NCBI GenBank assembly: GCA_004525935.1
Contig: SPBP01000002.1
Coordinates: 1-33,738 of the forward strand
Direction of reading: 5' to 3'
Length of the DNA stretch: 33,738 nucleotides
Source of the DNA: Lentisphaerales bacterium
GTDB lineage: Bacteria > Verrucomicrobiota > Kiritimatiellia > SPBP01
Shown piece after piece: positions 6,177 through 14,555 of this stretch. Under the pieces are notes generated by a model. That model was not told the DNA's origin, searched no databases, and saw nothing but the letters and a program-made list of their open reading frames with translations. The number at the start of each line of letters is the position of its first letter. Position 1 is the first letter of the stretch. Made by a program: the position numbers and the translations under genes.

Positions 6177-7625
6177 CTATTCCCGGGGCGCGACACGCAG
6201 TGTGATGAGCGTTATGTCGTCATATTGAGGCGTTGCCCCCACAAACTCGAGCAGAGCCCCGCGCACGTTCCGCGCGACATCGTCCGCCGATCCGCCTGCC
6301 TGCAATGTTGCCGCGGCGCTTTCGATGAGCCCGGCCGTCTTCCACTCGCGCTGATCCTTGTCCAAGGCCTCGGTGACGCCGTCGGTATATGCGACAAGTG
6401 TTTCGCCTTCTTCGAGGGTTGTGCTGATTTCCTGGAGTTCCTCATCGAAAACGGCCGGCTCGGCGATGCCGAGCGCCATGCCGGTCGATTCCAGGAACCG
6501 GTGACTGGTTCCATCGGCGGAGAACACTATCGGTGCAGCATGGCCAGCCCTGGCAGCTTTGAGTTCGCCGGACCTGGAATCGAAGATCATGTAAAGAACG
6601 CTGATGAAGATATCCTCGGACAGATCCTTGCTGATAATGGCATTGGCCGTTTTCAGTACTGCGGCAGGACTGGGATTGGCGGGTGCGTGACTCCTGAGAA
6701 TGGATCGGCAGATTGACATGATGAGCGCGCCGGAGATTCCCTTGCCGGAGACATCTGCTACGACAATGCCCAGCTTGTTCTCGTCGACGACTATGAAGTC
6801 ATAGTAATCGCCGCCGATCCCGCGGGCGGGCATGCAGAATGCCGCGGCATCTACCCCAGGGAGAGCAGGTACACCGGAGGGCAATAACGCGGCCTGTATC
6901 TGTCGTGCTATTGTGAGGTCGTAGTCTATCTGTCGCTTTTCATCCAGGGCAACGCTCTGTTCCATGTAGTAGATCGACACGGATGCCTGGTCGGCGAGCG
7001 ACTGCAACAGGTGCTGGTCGGTTTCCGTGAAAGGGGTATCGTCTACCCGGTTCATTACAACAAGCACGCCGCGTATCTGATCCTGGAATCGCATTGGGAC
7101 CAGAAGCATCGAGTGAACGGTGAGGAACTCCTGTTCGAACCGGGGTATTCTCGAATCGAGTTCGGCGTTTATGATAAGGGTGGCGGCACCGTCGGAGAAG
7201 ACGGAGCCAACGAGCCCTTCTCCCGCCCGAGTGGTCTGCTCGGCGGCCATCTTTGCAGCAGCGCGTAGCTTGCTTTCGGCATCATTGATATCGGATGTCA
7301 GGCCGCCTATGATCGGGGGAAACGCGCCGGATACGGCTCTGGCCCGAAGTGTTTCACCGTCAGGCTCTACGAGGTACAGGGCGCCTGCCCCGGCCCGGGT
7401 GGTCCGCTGGGCATAGAACAGGACTCTCTCGAGCAGTGCGTCCTGGTCGATCTGGTCCCCTTCGGCGAATACATCGCCAACGTCATGTACGAAGCTGAAG
7501 GCGATATCCTTTTCGCGAAGGAGCGTGTCGCGATCGATCCGCAGTTGGCGCTGCCGTCTGAGCAGCAGGATTATGCCCAGAATGCTTGCCACGAAGAGTA
7601 GCCATGGAACAAGAGAGGAGTTCAT
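6177..7625 (-). CDS. Membrane-anchored GAF-PP2C serine phosphatase (RsbU/SpoIIE type)
   Basis: A 482-residue phosphatase that would dephosphorylate a STAS-domain anti-sigma antagonist in a partner-switching cascade. One N-terminal membrane segment (about 7-23) is followed by a basic stretch. A GAF domain covers about 60-225, and a SpoIIE-type PP2C domain runs from about 240 to the end. The PP2C metal-binding motifs are present: GGDYYDF, VVADVSGKGISGAL, LVAYTDGVTEA and the terminal YDDITLITL. The gene starts 15 bp after the STAS gene, so substrate and enzyme are probably made together. The Spo0A-like or anti-sigma kinase partner (RsbW type) is not nearby. The GAF domain is the probable input. 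Confidence 0.92.
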   Translation of the reverse strand: MNSSLVPWLLFVASILGIILLLRRQRQLRIDRDTLLREKDIAFSFVHDVGDVFAEGDQIDQDALLERVLFYAQRTTRAGAGALYLVEPDGETLRARAVSGAFPPIIGGLTSDINDAESKLRAAAKMAAEQTTRAGEGLVGSVFSDGAATLIINAELDSRIPRFEQEFLTVHSMLLVPMRFQDQIRGVLVVMNRVDDTPFTETDQHLLQSLADQASVSIYYMEQSVALDEKRQIDYDLTIARQIQAALLPSGVPALPGVDAAAFCMPARGIGGDYYDFIVVDENKLGIVVADVSGKGISGALIMSICRSILRSHAPANPSPAAVLKTANAIISKDLSEDIFISVLYMIFDSRSGELKAARAGHAAPIVFSADGTSHRFLESTGMALGIAEPAVFDEELQEISTTLEEGETLVAYTDGVTEALDKDQREWKTAGLIESAAATLQAGGSADDVARNVRGALLEFVGATPQYDDITLITLRVAPRE

Positions 7626-7640
7626 GATATGGCCCGGGAA

Positions 7641-8183
7641 TCACCTGGTGTCATCGTGACGAGTTTCTTTCCTGAGGAAAGCAAGTACATCTTTGAACCG
7701 ATCGTGATTATCGGGTGAGACGTCGGCAAGTGCCTCGTGCGCTGAGAGAACGGTATCGGCCGCGACGTCCTTGCTTTCCTCTCCGATATTGAGCGCGGAG
7801 AGGCTCACCACCTGCGAAATTCGCTGAATAAGCTCGGGCTCTAATTCGCCGTGCCGGTCGTTCTCTATGAGCCGGTCCAGGCCGAGGGTGTGAAGAAGCT
7901 CGTAAATCGCGTCGTCCACATTTACCATGACAACGCGGCCCCCGCCCATCGTCTTCAACTTCGATACGAACCCGGCGAGTACGCCCATGAAGGTGCTGTC
8001 CATTCCCCGGCATTCTCCCATGTCGAAGGTGAACAATCTGTACCCCTTCCCCGCCATGTTCGTGAGGAATCGCTTGAGGGCCGAGCTTGTGCGGATGGAG
8101 CCTTTGCCTTTAAGACGGACAAACGCACACGATTCGCACGTGGCAACCAGCAGAGCATCTCCCTGTCCGCCGGATGTCCCCAT
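7641..8183 (-). CDS. STAS-domain anti-sigma factor antagonist
   Basis: A 180-residue protein whose first 110 residues fit a STAS (SpoIIAA/RsbV) domain. It carries FDMGECRGMDSTFMGVLAGF, in which S63-T64 occupy the DSS position normally phosphorylated by an anti-sigma kinase; the usual second Ser is replaced by Thr. A helical, acidic C-terminal extension of about 70 residues is not part of the core domain and has no family I recognise. A G-rich ribosome site (GGGGGA) lies seven bases upstream. It is the first gene of a two-gene operon with the PP2C phosphatase and is divergent from the glycosyltransferase operon. Confidence 0.88.
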   Translation of the reverse strand: MGTSGGQGDALLVATCESCAFVRLKGKGSIRTSSALKRFLTNMAGKGYRLFTFDMGECRGMDSTFMGVLAGFVSKLKTMGGGRVVMVNVDDAIYELLHTLGLDRLIENDRHGELEPELIQRISQVVSLSALNIGEESKDVAADTVLSAHEALADVSPDNHDRFKDVLAFLRKETRHDDTR

Positions 8184-8231
8184 TGATCAATCCCCCAAGA
8201 AGCCTGTCGCGGACCGTAGCACTGGCTTTGT

Positions 8232-8272
8232 GGGATGGTCAAGAATCATTCTTGTCGTTGGCGTGCCATCCC
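8232..8272. promoter_or_regulatory. Palindromes in divergent promoter region
   Basis: In the 148-bp gap between the STAS gene and the glycosyltransferase operon, GGGATGG (8232-8238) and CCATCCC (8266-8272) form an inverted repeat. It encloses the near-perfect palindrome AAGAAT-C-ATTCTT (8241-8253). The position suits an operator controlling one or both directions, but a regulator is not identified. Confidence 0.4.
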
Positions 8273-8331
8273 GTAGAATCCAGTTCGGTCCCTTGGTGTG
8301 GACCCGCTGATGTGCGAAAGGCGTATTATAG

Positions 8332-9441
8332 ATGAGAGTGTGTATCGACATGCAGGCGGCGGTGACGCAGCGCGCGGGCATCGGGCGGTATGCTACAGAA
8401 CTCGTGCCCCGGCTTGCGGTACAGGCGGCCGATTCGTTAAGCCTCTTCTACTTCGATTTTCTTCGGCAGGCCGCCGCGCCCCATGCGCCGAACGCGGAGA
8501 TTCGAACTGCCCGATGGTGCCCGGGCCGCGTTGTGGAGAAGGCCTGGCTGATGTTCGGGTGGCCCCCGTTCAATTTCTTTTCGGGCCAGGCAGATGTGTT
8601 TCATTTCCCGAATTTCCTGCTGCCGCCGCTCTCCCGGGGCCGATCGGTGGTAACGATTCACGATACCGCGTTCCTCCGCATGCCCGAGACTGTTGAAACA
8701 CGGAATCTTCATTTCCTGCGCACGCGGATCGCGGAGACAATTCGCCGGGCTGACGCAATTATCGCCGTCTCGGATTTCACCGCCTCGGAAATCAAGGAAC
8801 TTCTACATGCGGACCCGGCCAAGGTGCACGCTATCCATTCGGGGATCTCGCCGGACTTCCGCGCGCCACCGGATGATGTGATCGCAACGGTCTCGCGCCG
8901 GCGTGGACTCGACCGGCCATACATCCTGACGGTGGGCACGCTGGAACCCAGGAAGAATATTCCTTTCCTGATCGATGTTTTCGAGAAGATGCCCGACTTC
9001 GACGGGCTGCTGGTTATAGCCGGATCGCCGGGCTGGAAGTACGGCCCGATTCTTGATCGGATCAAGACCTCAACACGAGCAACGGACATTCGCCACGTGG
9101 AACACCTCTCGGACGATGAATTGAGGGCTGTCTATGCAGGCGCGGACCTGTTCATGTTCCCATCTCTTTACGAGGGCTTCGGGTTCCCCCCGCTCGAAGC
9201 GATGGCATGCGGAACGCCGGTGCTTGCGTCGGCCGGCGGTGCATTGCGCGAGGTGCTCGGCGATGGGGCGGTCATCATGGAAGAGTATGATGCGGAATCC
9301 TGGGCTGCCCGTGCCGTGGGGGCGTTGCGCAATGCTGAACTCGCGGAAGCGGGGCGGCGCCTGGTCTCGCGTTATACATGGGAAGAGACGGCACGCAAGA
9401 CGTGGCAGGTATATGAAACCGTTGCGAAACTCGGGGGGTGA
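8332..9441 (+). CDS. GT4-family glycosyltransferase (first of pair)
   Basis: A retaining GT-B glycosyltransferase of 369 residues that moves a sugar from an activated donor to an acceptor, probably in polysaccharide or glycolipid synthesis. The N-terminal half starts MRVCIDMQAAVTQRAGIGRY, with the glycine-rich acceptor-side loop. The C-terminal half has GTLEPRKN and the donor-binding EX7E motif within EGFGFPPLE, followed by AMACGTPVLAS. No signal peptide or membrane segment is present, so it should act on the cytoplasmic face. The stop codon directly abuts the ATG of the next glycosyltransferase, and the two are related in sequence. Donor and acceptor sugars cannot be told. Confidence 0.9.
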   Translation: MRVCIDMQAAVTQRAGIGRYATELVPRLAVQAADSLSLFYFDFLRQAAAPHAPNAEIRTARWCPGRVVEKAWLMFGWPPFNFFSGQADVFHFPNFLLPPLSRGRSVVTIHDTAFLRMPETVETRNLHFLRTRIAETIRRADAIIAVSDFTASEIKELLHADPAKVHAIHSGISPDFRAPPDDVIATVSRRRGLDRPYILTVGTLEPRKNIPFLIDVFEKMPDFDGLLVIAGSPGWKYGPILDRIKTSTRATDIRHVEHLSDDELRAVYAGADLFMFPSLYEGFGFPPLEAMACGTPVLASAGGALREVLGDGAVIMEEYDAESWAARAVGALRNAELAEAGRRLVSRYTWEETARKTWQVYETVAKLGG

Positions 9442-10617
9442 ATGAGAATCGCGATCGATGCCAGGTGGATATTCGAGCACGCGTCGGGGATCGGCGTTCA
9501 TACTCGAGAACTGCTCAAGGGTCTGTCTGCCGTGGACGTGGAGAATGAATATATGCTCTTGTTCGACTCGCCTGAGCGCCTCAGGCCGACGATGGCTGCC
9601 ATCGCGAGTGCCGGGAACGGCCGCTTCACGGCACGGCTGTTTCCTCACGGGGTCTTCTCAATATCCAGCCAGTTCCTGCTGCCCCGGCTGCTGAGGGAGG
9701 AACGCGTTGATGTTTTCCATTCCCCGAACTACATGATTCCTTTTGCAGCGTTCCCGAGATCTCGCGGAGGTAGGCCGAAGTGCGTGGTAACAATCCACGA
9801 TGTCATTCCGTTGAAATTCAGGGATCATGCGCCGAGGTCCCGGAAGTCGCGATTGTTCCCGTTGTTCCGAAGAGTGATGCTGGAGGTGGGACGGCGGGCG
9901 GACCTGATCATTGCCGTGAGTGAATGCACGCGGCGTGATATCGTCGAACAACTCCGCATCCCGTCCGACCAGGTTAACAGGATCATGGTCATTTACAACG
10001 GGGTGTCGGGCGAATTCCGACCGCGCACCCACCCGGCAAGGCAGACGGAGCGAAGGACGGTTCTGTATGTGGGGCGGGCGGATCCGTACAAGAATTGCGT
10101 TCGACTTGTGGAAGCATTTGCGCTCGCGGCGAAGCAAAGCGATTTCCCTGTTGATCTGTTGATGGTCGGGGGTGCGGATCCACGCTATCCGGAGGCGCGC
10201 CTTGCGGCCCTGAGGCTCGGCATTAATAATCGTGTCCGGTGGACGGCCCTGAATGGCCGCGACCTTGTTGAGGCCTATCGGGACGCAGATGTTCTTGTTC
10301 TGCCCTCCCTTTATGAGGGGTTCGGGCTGCCGGTTGCCGAGGCGATGGCGTGTGGAACGCCGGTTATCTGCGGTGACCGAGGCGCGTTGCCTGAGGTGGC
10401 CGGGGATGCGGCCATCCAGATTGACCCGACAGATACAGAAGGGCTGGCTACCGGCATCATGAGGGTGCTGACGGATCGCGCGCTTGCAGCGGGGTTAGTC
10501 GAGAAGGGGCTGAAGCAGAGCGCGCGTTTCACCTGGCAACACGCGGCTAAACAGACAGCGCAAGTCTATCGCGCTTCCATGGTCGCGACGGAAGAATTGC
10601 AGAAGAGTCATGACTGA
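9442..10617 (+). CDS. GT4-family glycosyltransferase (second of pair)
   Basis: A second GT-B retaining glycosyltransferase (391 residues), similar to its upstream neighbour and probably an old tandem duplicate. It begins MRIAIDARWIFEHASGIGVH and has VLYVGRADPYKN at the start of the donor domain. EGFGLPVAE supplies the EX7E motif, followed by AMACGTPVICG. Its start codon follows the upstream stop codon with no gap, indicating translational coupling. The last eight bases overlap the start of the phospholipase-D-like gene. It is cytoplasmic, with no membrane segment. The pair may add successive sugars to one glycan. Confidence 0.9.
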   Translation: MRIAIDARWIFEHASGIGVHTRELLKGLSAVDVENEYMLLFDSPERLRPTMAAIASAGNGRFTARLFPHGVFSISSQFLLPRLLREERVDVFHSPNYMIPFAAFPRSRGGRPKCVVTIHDVIPLKFRDHAPRSRKSRLFPLFRRVMLEVGRRADLIIAVSECTRRDIVEQLRIPSDQVNRIMVIYNGVSGEFRPRTHPARQTERRTVLYVGRADPYKNCVRLVEAFALAAKQSDFPVDLLMVGGADPRYPEARLAALRLGINNRVRWTALNGRDLVEAYRDADVLVLPSLYEGFGLPVAEAMACGTPVICGDRGALPEVAGDAAIQIDPTDTEGLATGIMRVLTDRALAAGLVEKGLKQSARFTWQHAAKQTAQVYRASMVATEELQKSHD

Positions 10618-11161
10618 TGTTCAATTCCTCAGGGACCGGGAGCTGTACGAGAGGGTGCTCTTGTCGGAAGTGCCGCGCGCGGAAAGGTTTCTCTGGCTGG
10701 GAACGTCGGACTTGAAGGACCTCCATGTCGATAAGGGGTCACGCATGGTTCCGTTCCTCGAAGTGATCTCGGACCTGGTCGAGAGGGGGGTGCAGATTCG
10801 CCTTCTTCATGCGAAGGAACCGGGCCCGGCCTTTCGTGAGGACTTTGATAGGTATCCCCGCCTGCTCGGCGGCATCGAACGCGTGTTGTGTCCACGGGTG
10901 CATTTCAAATTGATCGTGGTGGATGGGGTGTTTGCATACACGGGGAGTGCGAACCTGACAGGCGCAGGGATCGGCGCGAAGAGTGATGACCGGCGCAACT
11001 TCGAGAATGGTATTGTCACGACGGATCCGGAATTGATCGGGCAGATCATGGATCAGTTCGATTCAATATGGATGGGAACGCGATGCGAGGGATGTAAGCG
11101 CAAGGAGTATTGCGCTGACTGCCGGTTGCTCCTGGAGACGGATGGGCCGGACCCCGGCTGA
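10610..11161 (+). CDS. PLD-like protein with C-terminal cysteine cluster
   Basis: A 183-residue protein with one phospholipase-D (HKD) motif: H98-x-K100-x4-D105 in VHFKLIVVDG, followed by YTGSANLTGAG. A single HKD per chain normally means a dimer builds the active site, as in PLD-type nucleases (Nuc/BfiI). The C-terminus carries C159-x2-C162-x5-C168-x2-C171, which could bind zinc or an iron-sulfur cluster; this is unusual for a short PLD. The start overlaps the upstream glycosyltransferase by eight bases, tying it to that operon. The function is not predictable: a nuclease, a phosphodiesterase or a phosphatidyl-transfer role in glycan or lipid modification are all possible. It has no signal peptide or membrane segment. 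Confidence 0.8.
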   Translation: MTDVQFLRDRELYERVLLSEVPRAERFLWLGTSDLKDLHVDKGSRMVPFLEVISDLVERGVQIRLLHAKEPGPAFREDFDRYPRLLGGIERVLCPRVHFKLIVVDGVFAYTGSANLTGAGIGAKSDDRRNFENGIVTTDPELIGQIMDQFDSIWMGTRCEGCKRKEYCADCRLLLETDGPDPG

Positions 11162-11175
11162 GCTGCACCGGGTCT

Positions 11176-11208
11176 GATTTCGACCGGCTCGCCGGAATCG
11201 GCCCTTTT
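11176..11208 (+). terminator. Possible terminator of the glycosyltransferase/PLD operon
   Basis: GATT....CCGGC-TC-GCCGG..AATC can fold as an interrupted stem (11176-11199), followed by GGCCCTTTT. The tight inner loop and short T-run make this a moderate candidate. Confidence 0.35.
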
Positions 11209-11337
11209 GCCTGCGTTCTCGGCACATCTTTTGCACGAACCGGTCTGCAACGTCTATATGCCGGGCTGATCTGGCGGCAATTGCGGGGCTCCGGGGGGGG
11301 CGGCCGAGGTTCCTCCCCTTTTTGAGCTACAGAAGGG

Positions 11338-11366
11338 TTGACACGGCGTGTGCGCCATCGTATGTT
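11338..11366 (+). promoter_or_regulatory. Sigma-70-type promoter for rplU-rpmA
   Basis: A perfect -35 TTGACA (11338-11343), a 17-nt spacer and TATGTT (11361-11366) stand about 26 bp upstream of the rplU start. This is one of the best promoter matches in the window and supports ATG 11393, not an upstream GTG within the promoter, as the rplU start. Confidence 0.7.
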
Positions 11367-11392
11367 ACGCCCCTTGTTTCGGAACAAATGCC

Positions 11393-11713
11393 ATGGAACC
11401 ATATGCCATAGTTGAGACCGGCGGGAAACAGTACCTGGTAAAACAGGGCGATTCTCTGCAGGTTGAACGCCTCAGCGCCGAAGTCGGTGCCAAGGTGGCG
11501 CTGGACTCCGTGTTGGCGGTGTCGGACGGCAAGGAATTGCAGGTAGGCACCCCGATGGTCAAGGGCGCGAAGGTGGCGGTTGAAGTGGTCGAGCACGTTC
11601 GTGGCCCGAAAGTTGTATCTTTCGTCAAGCGGCGAAGAAAAGGATCCCAGCGCAAGGTTGGACATCGCCAGGAATTGACGGTTTTGAAGGTGGCAGACGT
11701 CAGTAAGGCCTGA
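11393..11713 (+). CDS. rplU: 50S ribosomal protein L21
   Basis: L21 binds 23S rRNA in the large subunit near L20. The 106 residues begin [20 protein letters not shown], the family N-terminus with two extra residues after Met. They end with the basic [14 protein letters not shown] block that contacts rRNA. An upstream in-frame GTG at 11348 lies inside the promoter and is not used in my reading. It is followed by rpmA after 22 bp, the near-universal arrangement. Confidence 0.97.
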   Translation: MEPYAIVETGGKQYLVKQGDSLQVERLSAEVGAKVALDSVLAVSDGKELQVGTPMVKGAKVAVEVVEHVRGPKVVSFVKRRRKGSQRKVGHRQELTVLKVADVSKA

Positions 11714-11735
11714 CGACGATTTCGCGGAGGCTGCA

Positions 11736-11987
11736 ATGGCACACAAAAAGAGTTCAGGCGCCGCAAAGAACGGGCGAGACAGTCATTCGAAGAGATTGGG
11801 GGCCAAGGCCGCGGACGGCCAGACGATATCCGCAGGAAGTATTCTGGTTCGTCAGCGCGGAACAAGGATCAGGCCCGGCCTGAATGTGCGGCGCGGTTCC
11901 GATGACACGCTGTTTTCCGTCGTCTCCGGTACGGTGCGCTTTGATCGCGCCACACGGCGGGTCAGTGTTGCCCCATCCTCTGCTTAG
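11736..11987 (+). CDS. rpmA: 50S ribosomal protein L27
   Basis: L27 reaches toward the peptidyl transferase centre with its N-terminus. The 83-residue protein starts [20 protein letters not shown] with the family N-terminal tail; there is no cleavable Firmicute-type leader. It continues with [16 protein letters not shown]. The later [15 protein letters not shown] is a little divergent from the common VGMGKDHTLFA form. The ribosome site CGGAGG precedes the ATG. It sits between rplU and obg, the standard order. Confidence 0.97.
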   Translation: MAHKKSSGAAKNGRDSHSKRLGAKAADGQTISAGSILVRQRGTRIRPGLNVRRGSDDTLFSVVSGTVRFDRATRRVSVAPSSA

Positions 11988-11998
11988 TTTCCTTCTTT

Positions 11999-12031
11999 CG
12001 GCAGGTCCGATTATACAGAGTGAGTCTGCCG
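11999..12031. repeat. 6-bp inverted repeat in rpmA-obg gap
   Basis: CGGCAG (11999-12004) pairs with CTGCCG (12026-12031), enclosing TTATACAGAG. It might be a weak attenuator between the ribosomal genes and obg. No T-run follows. Confidence 0.3.
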
Positions 12032-12071
12032 GTACCGTCAGTTTCAACATGCAAGGTGTTCATTCTTCCCC

Positions 12072-13091
12072 GTGAAATCCAGACAATTCGTAGACAGGGT
12101 CACAGTTCAAGCCCAGGCCGGTCCGGGCGGTAACGGTTGCGTGAGTTTCCGCCGCGAGAAATTCATACCGAGGGGCGGACCCGACGGCGGAGACGGCGGC
12201 ACCGGCGGCAGCATTGTTTTCGAAGCAGACCGGAACGCGGACTCTCTTGTTTCCCTCTTCTATGCACCACATCTGCGCGCCGGCAGGGGCCAACACGGCA
12301 AAGGCCAGAAACTGCACGGCAGGAACGGGAAAGACCTGGTGTTCAAGGTGCCGTGTGGCACGCTCGTGCAGGACACGGCTACAGGAGAGATCCTGGCAGA
12401 CCTGGTTAAGGAGGGCGCCTCCGTGATCGCGGCCACGGGAGGAAAAGGCGGGCTCGGGAACTGTCACTGGCTGACTTCGCAGCACCGGGCGCCCCGCGAA
12501 CACACTGATGGTGAACCGGGCGAGGAGAAGAGACTGCGCCTGGAACTGAAGGTGGCCGTGCAGGTAGGCATGGTGGGGTTCCCGAACGCAGGCAAGTCTT
12601 CGTTGCTGGCGGCAATCAGCCATGCCCACCCGAAGGTGGCGTCGTATCCGTTTACTACACTGCATCCTATTGTGGGTACTATCGTCTTTGACGATTACTC
12701 CTCGCTTCACATTGCAGACATTCCGGGACTGATCGAAGGCGCGCATGATGGTGCCGGCCTGGGGCATTCGTTCCTCCGGCATATTGAGCGAGCTTCGGCG
12801 CTGTTGTATGTGATTGATATGGCGGGGGTCGACAATCGCAAGCCGTGGGACGATTATGAGACGCTGAGAAACGAGCTGAAACTTCACGACCCGCAATTGC
12901 TTCTGAGGCCATGTGCAATTGCGGCTAATAAGATGGACCTGCCGGAGGCAAAGAAGAACCTGCCGGAGTTCCGCACGAAAACCGGAACCCGCCCGATTCC
13001 CGTGGTCGCCCTGACCTGCGAAGGCATGGACAGGCTGAAGAAGATCCTGCAACGCCTTGCGAGTGGCCCGCGCCGACGACAGAAGAAGTGA
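12072..13091 (+). CDS. obg: GTPase Obg/CgtA
   Basis: Obg is an essential GTPase that works in 50S maturation and growth control. The 339 residues have the glycine-rich Obg fold (about 1-160; GPGGNGCVSFRREKFIPRGG then repeated Gly-Gly turns) and a G domain. The latter has the P-loop GFPNAGKSS, switch I YPFTTLHPIVG, DIPGLIEGAHDGAGLG as G3, and NKMD as G4. There is no OCT or other C-terminal domain, only a short basic tail. The start is GTG, since no in-frame ATG lies upstream and the Obg fold begins immediately. It follows rpmA by 84 bp and is probably in the same transcript. Confidence 0.96.
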   Translation: MKSRQFVDRVTVQAQAGPGGNGCVSFRREKFIPRGGPDGGDGGTGGSIVFEADRNADSLVSLFYAPHLRAGRGQHGKGQKLHGRNGKDLVFKVPCGTLVQDTATGEILADLVKEGASVIAATGGKGGLGNCHWLTSQHRAPREHTDGEPGEEKRLRLELKVAVQVGMVGFPNAGKSSLLAAISHAHPKVASYPFTTLHPIVGTIVFDDYSSLHIADIPGLIEGAHDGAGLGHSFLRHIERASALLYVIDMAGVDNRKPWDDYETLRNELKLHDPQLLLRPCAIAANKMDLPEAKKNLPEFRTKTGTRPIPVVALTCEGMDRLKKILQRLASGPRRRQKK

Positions 13092-13365
13092 CTTCCTGTA
13101 CGAGCACGCATCGATGCCGGGGAACGAATATGCGGACACTCCGGGAGAGAAGGCGGCACTGCTGATTGCTGAATTTGGCATCAGGTCTGCTCTCGCGGGC
13201 AGACCTGCCTGACCGATGGCATTACAACTTGTTCCGCGCTGCCGCCAGCCCGCTTATTGCTTGTTCTTCGTGCGTCCGGGCAGCCGGCATGCCTTTGCAC
13301 TCGACAGGCGGGAACAGGGCCCATAGCATTCTCCGATGCCGCCCTTCGAGCCGGCATACGAAGTC
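13092..13365. other. Spacer without recognisable gene
   Basis: About 270 bp between obg and the LptF/G-type gene. Two small frames (13114-13212, 32 codons; 13216-13326, 36 codons) have no ribosome site or family likeness. An upstream in-frame ATG for the next gene lies at 13336, but the family N-terminus begins at 13366. No promoter of good quality was seen. Confidence 0.5.
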
Positions 13366-14505
13366 ATGAAATTGATCGACAAACATCTACTGCGCGAATA
13401 TCTCGTGCCGCTCTGCTTCTGCCTGATCGGGTTCAGCATGCTGTACGTGGTGAGCGGCCTCTTCAACGATGCGGGAGATTTCTTCAAGGCCGGAGTCCGG
13501 CCGGGCGCCCTGCTCCGTTTCTACGGCTACTACATCCTGGCCTATGCGGATAGAAGCAATATTGCGTTCCCGGTAATGGTCATGCCGGTTTGCCTGCTGG
13601 TGGCGGCACTCTATAGTCTTACCCGCCTGACCCGACAGAACGAGTTAACCGCTATGCGCGCGAGCGGAATCAGTTCGCTGCGATTGATGTGCCCCTTCGT
13701 GGCGGTGGCAGTGGCGTTCGGATGCCTGGCGGCGATCATCCAGGAAGTGGCAGCACCATACGCAACGAGGCGCGTTGACGATTTCAGGCGAGAAGAGGTG
13801 GGTAAGGCGCCTAACATGGTCCGGGTAATTGAAAGTTTCAAGTATCGTAACCCGGCCGCGTGCAGAACATGGCGTATAGCGCGGATGGACCTGGATAACC
13901 CGCGGGAGTTGACGGGGGTCCAGGTGACTGTGGAACGCTCTGCCCGGGGAGGGATCTCGCGCCTGGTGAGGATCACGGCAGACAAGGCAGAGTGGCGAGA
14001 TGGCCGCTGGTTCTTCCAGAATGTCCGGGAACAGCGGTTCGATAAAGACGATCAGCCCGACGGGCCGGCGTCAGTCCTGGCAGAGGGGTCGCTGGAAATG
14101 GCGGCATTGACTGAATCGCCGGAAGACTTTGTTTTTGTGGCCGATAGAACTAATCTTGAAAAGTACGCTTCTTCTGTCACAATATTGCGCTGCCTCGAAA
14201 GATACGGCGGGGGCACAGGCCCCGACGTCGTGAGGGCAAAAGTTGATGCGCATTTGAGGCTGGCGATGCCCTGGGTGTGTGTCGTGGCGGTGTTGCTTGG
14301 AATTCCTGCCGGCGCCCGCGGCGGGCGGCAGGGAGTGCTTGCAGGGGTGGTTCTGGCCCTGGCGCTGTTTCTTGCTTTTTACGCAGGCATATATGCGTGT
14401 GCGTTCCTCGGGAAAACGGGGGTGCTCGCGCCCTGGTTCAGCGCGTGGGTGTCAAATGTCGTCTTCTTTGTTGTTGGCGCGGTCCTTGTCTTGAGAATGA
14501 GTTAG
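13366..14505 (+). CDS. LptF/LptG-family permease (YjgP/YjgQ)
   Basis: This family forms the membrane part of the LptB2FG ABC transporter that lifts lipopolysaccharide out of the inner membrane. The 379-residue protein starts MKLIDKHLLREYLVPL, the classic family opening. Hydrophobic segments lie near 13-35, 55-80 and 100-125, a periplasmic beta-jellyroll region near 130-290, and three membrane segments in the last 90 residues. An earlier in-frame ATG at 13336 would add ten residues unlike the family, so I prefer 13366; neither has a strong ribosome site. I cannot tell LptF from LptG, and only one such gene is here. It follows obg by 274 bp. Confidence 0.87.
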   Translation: MKLIDKHLLREYLVPLCFCLIGFSMLYVVSGLFNDAGDFFKAGVRPGALLRFYGYYILAYADRSNIAFPVMVMPVCLLVAALYSLTRLTRQNELTAMRASGISSLRLMCPFVAVAVAFGCLAAIIQEVAAPYATRRVDDFRREEVGKAPNMVRVIESFKYRNPAACRTWRIARMDLDNPRELTGVQVTVERSARGGISRLVRITADKAEWRDGRWFFQNVREQRFDKDDQPDGPASVLAEGSLEMAALTESPEDFVFVADRTNLEKYASSVTILRCLERYGGGTGPDVVRAKVDAHLRLAMPWVCVVAVLLGIPAGARGGRQGVLAGVVLALALFLAFYAGIYACAFLGKTGVLAPWFSAWVSNVVFFVVGAVLVLRMS

Positions 14506-14509
14506 TCCG

Positions 14510-14531
14510 AATCCGCGCGGGGTCGCGGATT
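14510..14531. terminator. Strong hairpin after LptF/G-type gene
   Basis: AATCCGCG (14510-14517) pairs perfectly with CGCGGATT (14524-14531) over a six-base loop, five bases after the stop codon and 24 bp before pilT. There is no U-run, so it may act as an mRNA-end or processing structure between the two genes. Confidence 0.45.
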
Positions 14532-14555
14532 GTACGCAGATGAAAGGGTTAATCA

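Noticed and set aside
11348-11392. Extended rplU start at GTG 11348
   Set aside because: It lies inside the -35/-10 promoter, and the family N-terminus begins at ATG 11393.
12060-13181. Long 373-residue open frame on the minus strand opposite obg
   Set aside because: It is the mirror of the well-supported obg gene, with no ribosome site or family motif; long shadow frames are expected in high-GC DNA.
13114-13326. Two short frames between obg and the LptF/G-type gene
   Set aside because: 32 and 36 codons, no ribosome site, no family likeness; better treated as spacer.
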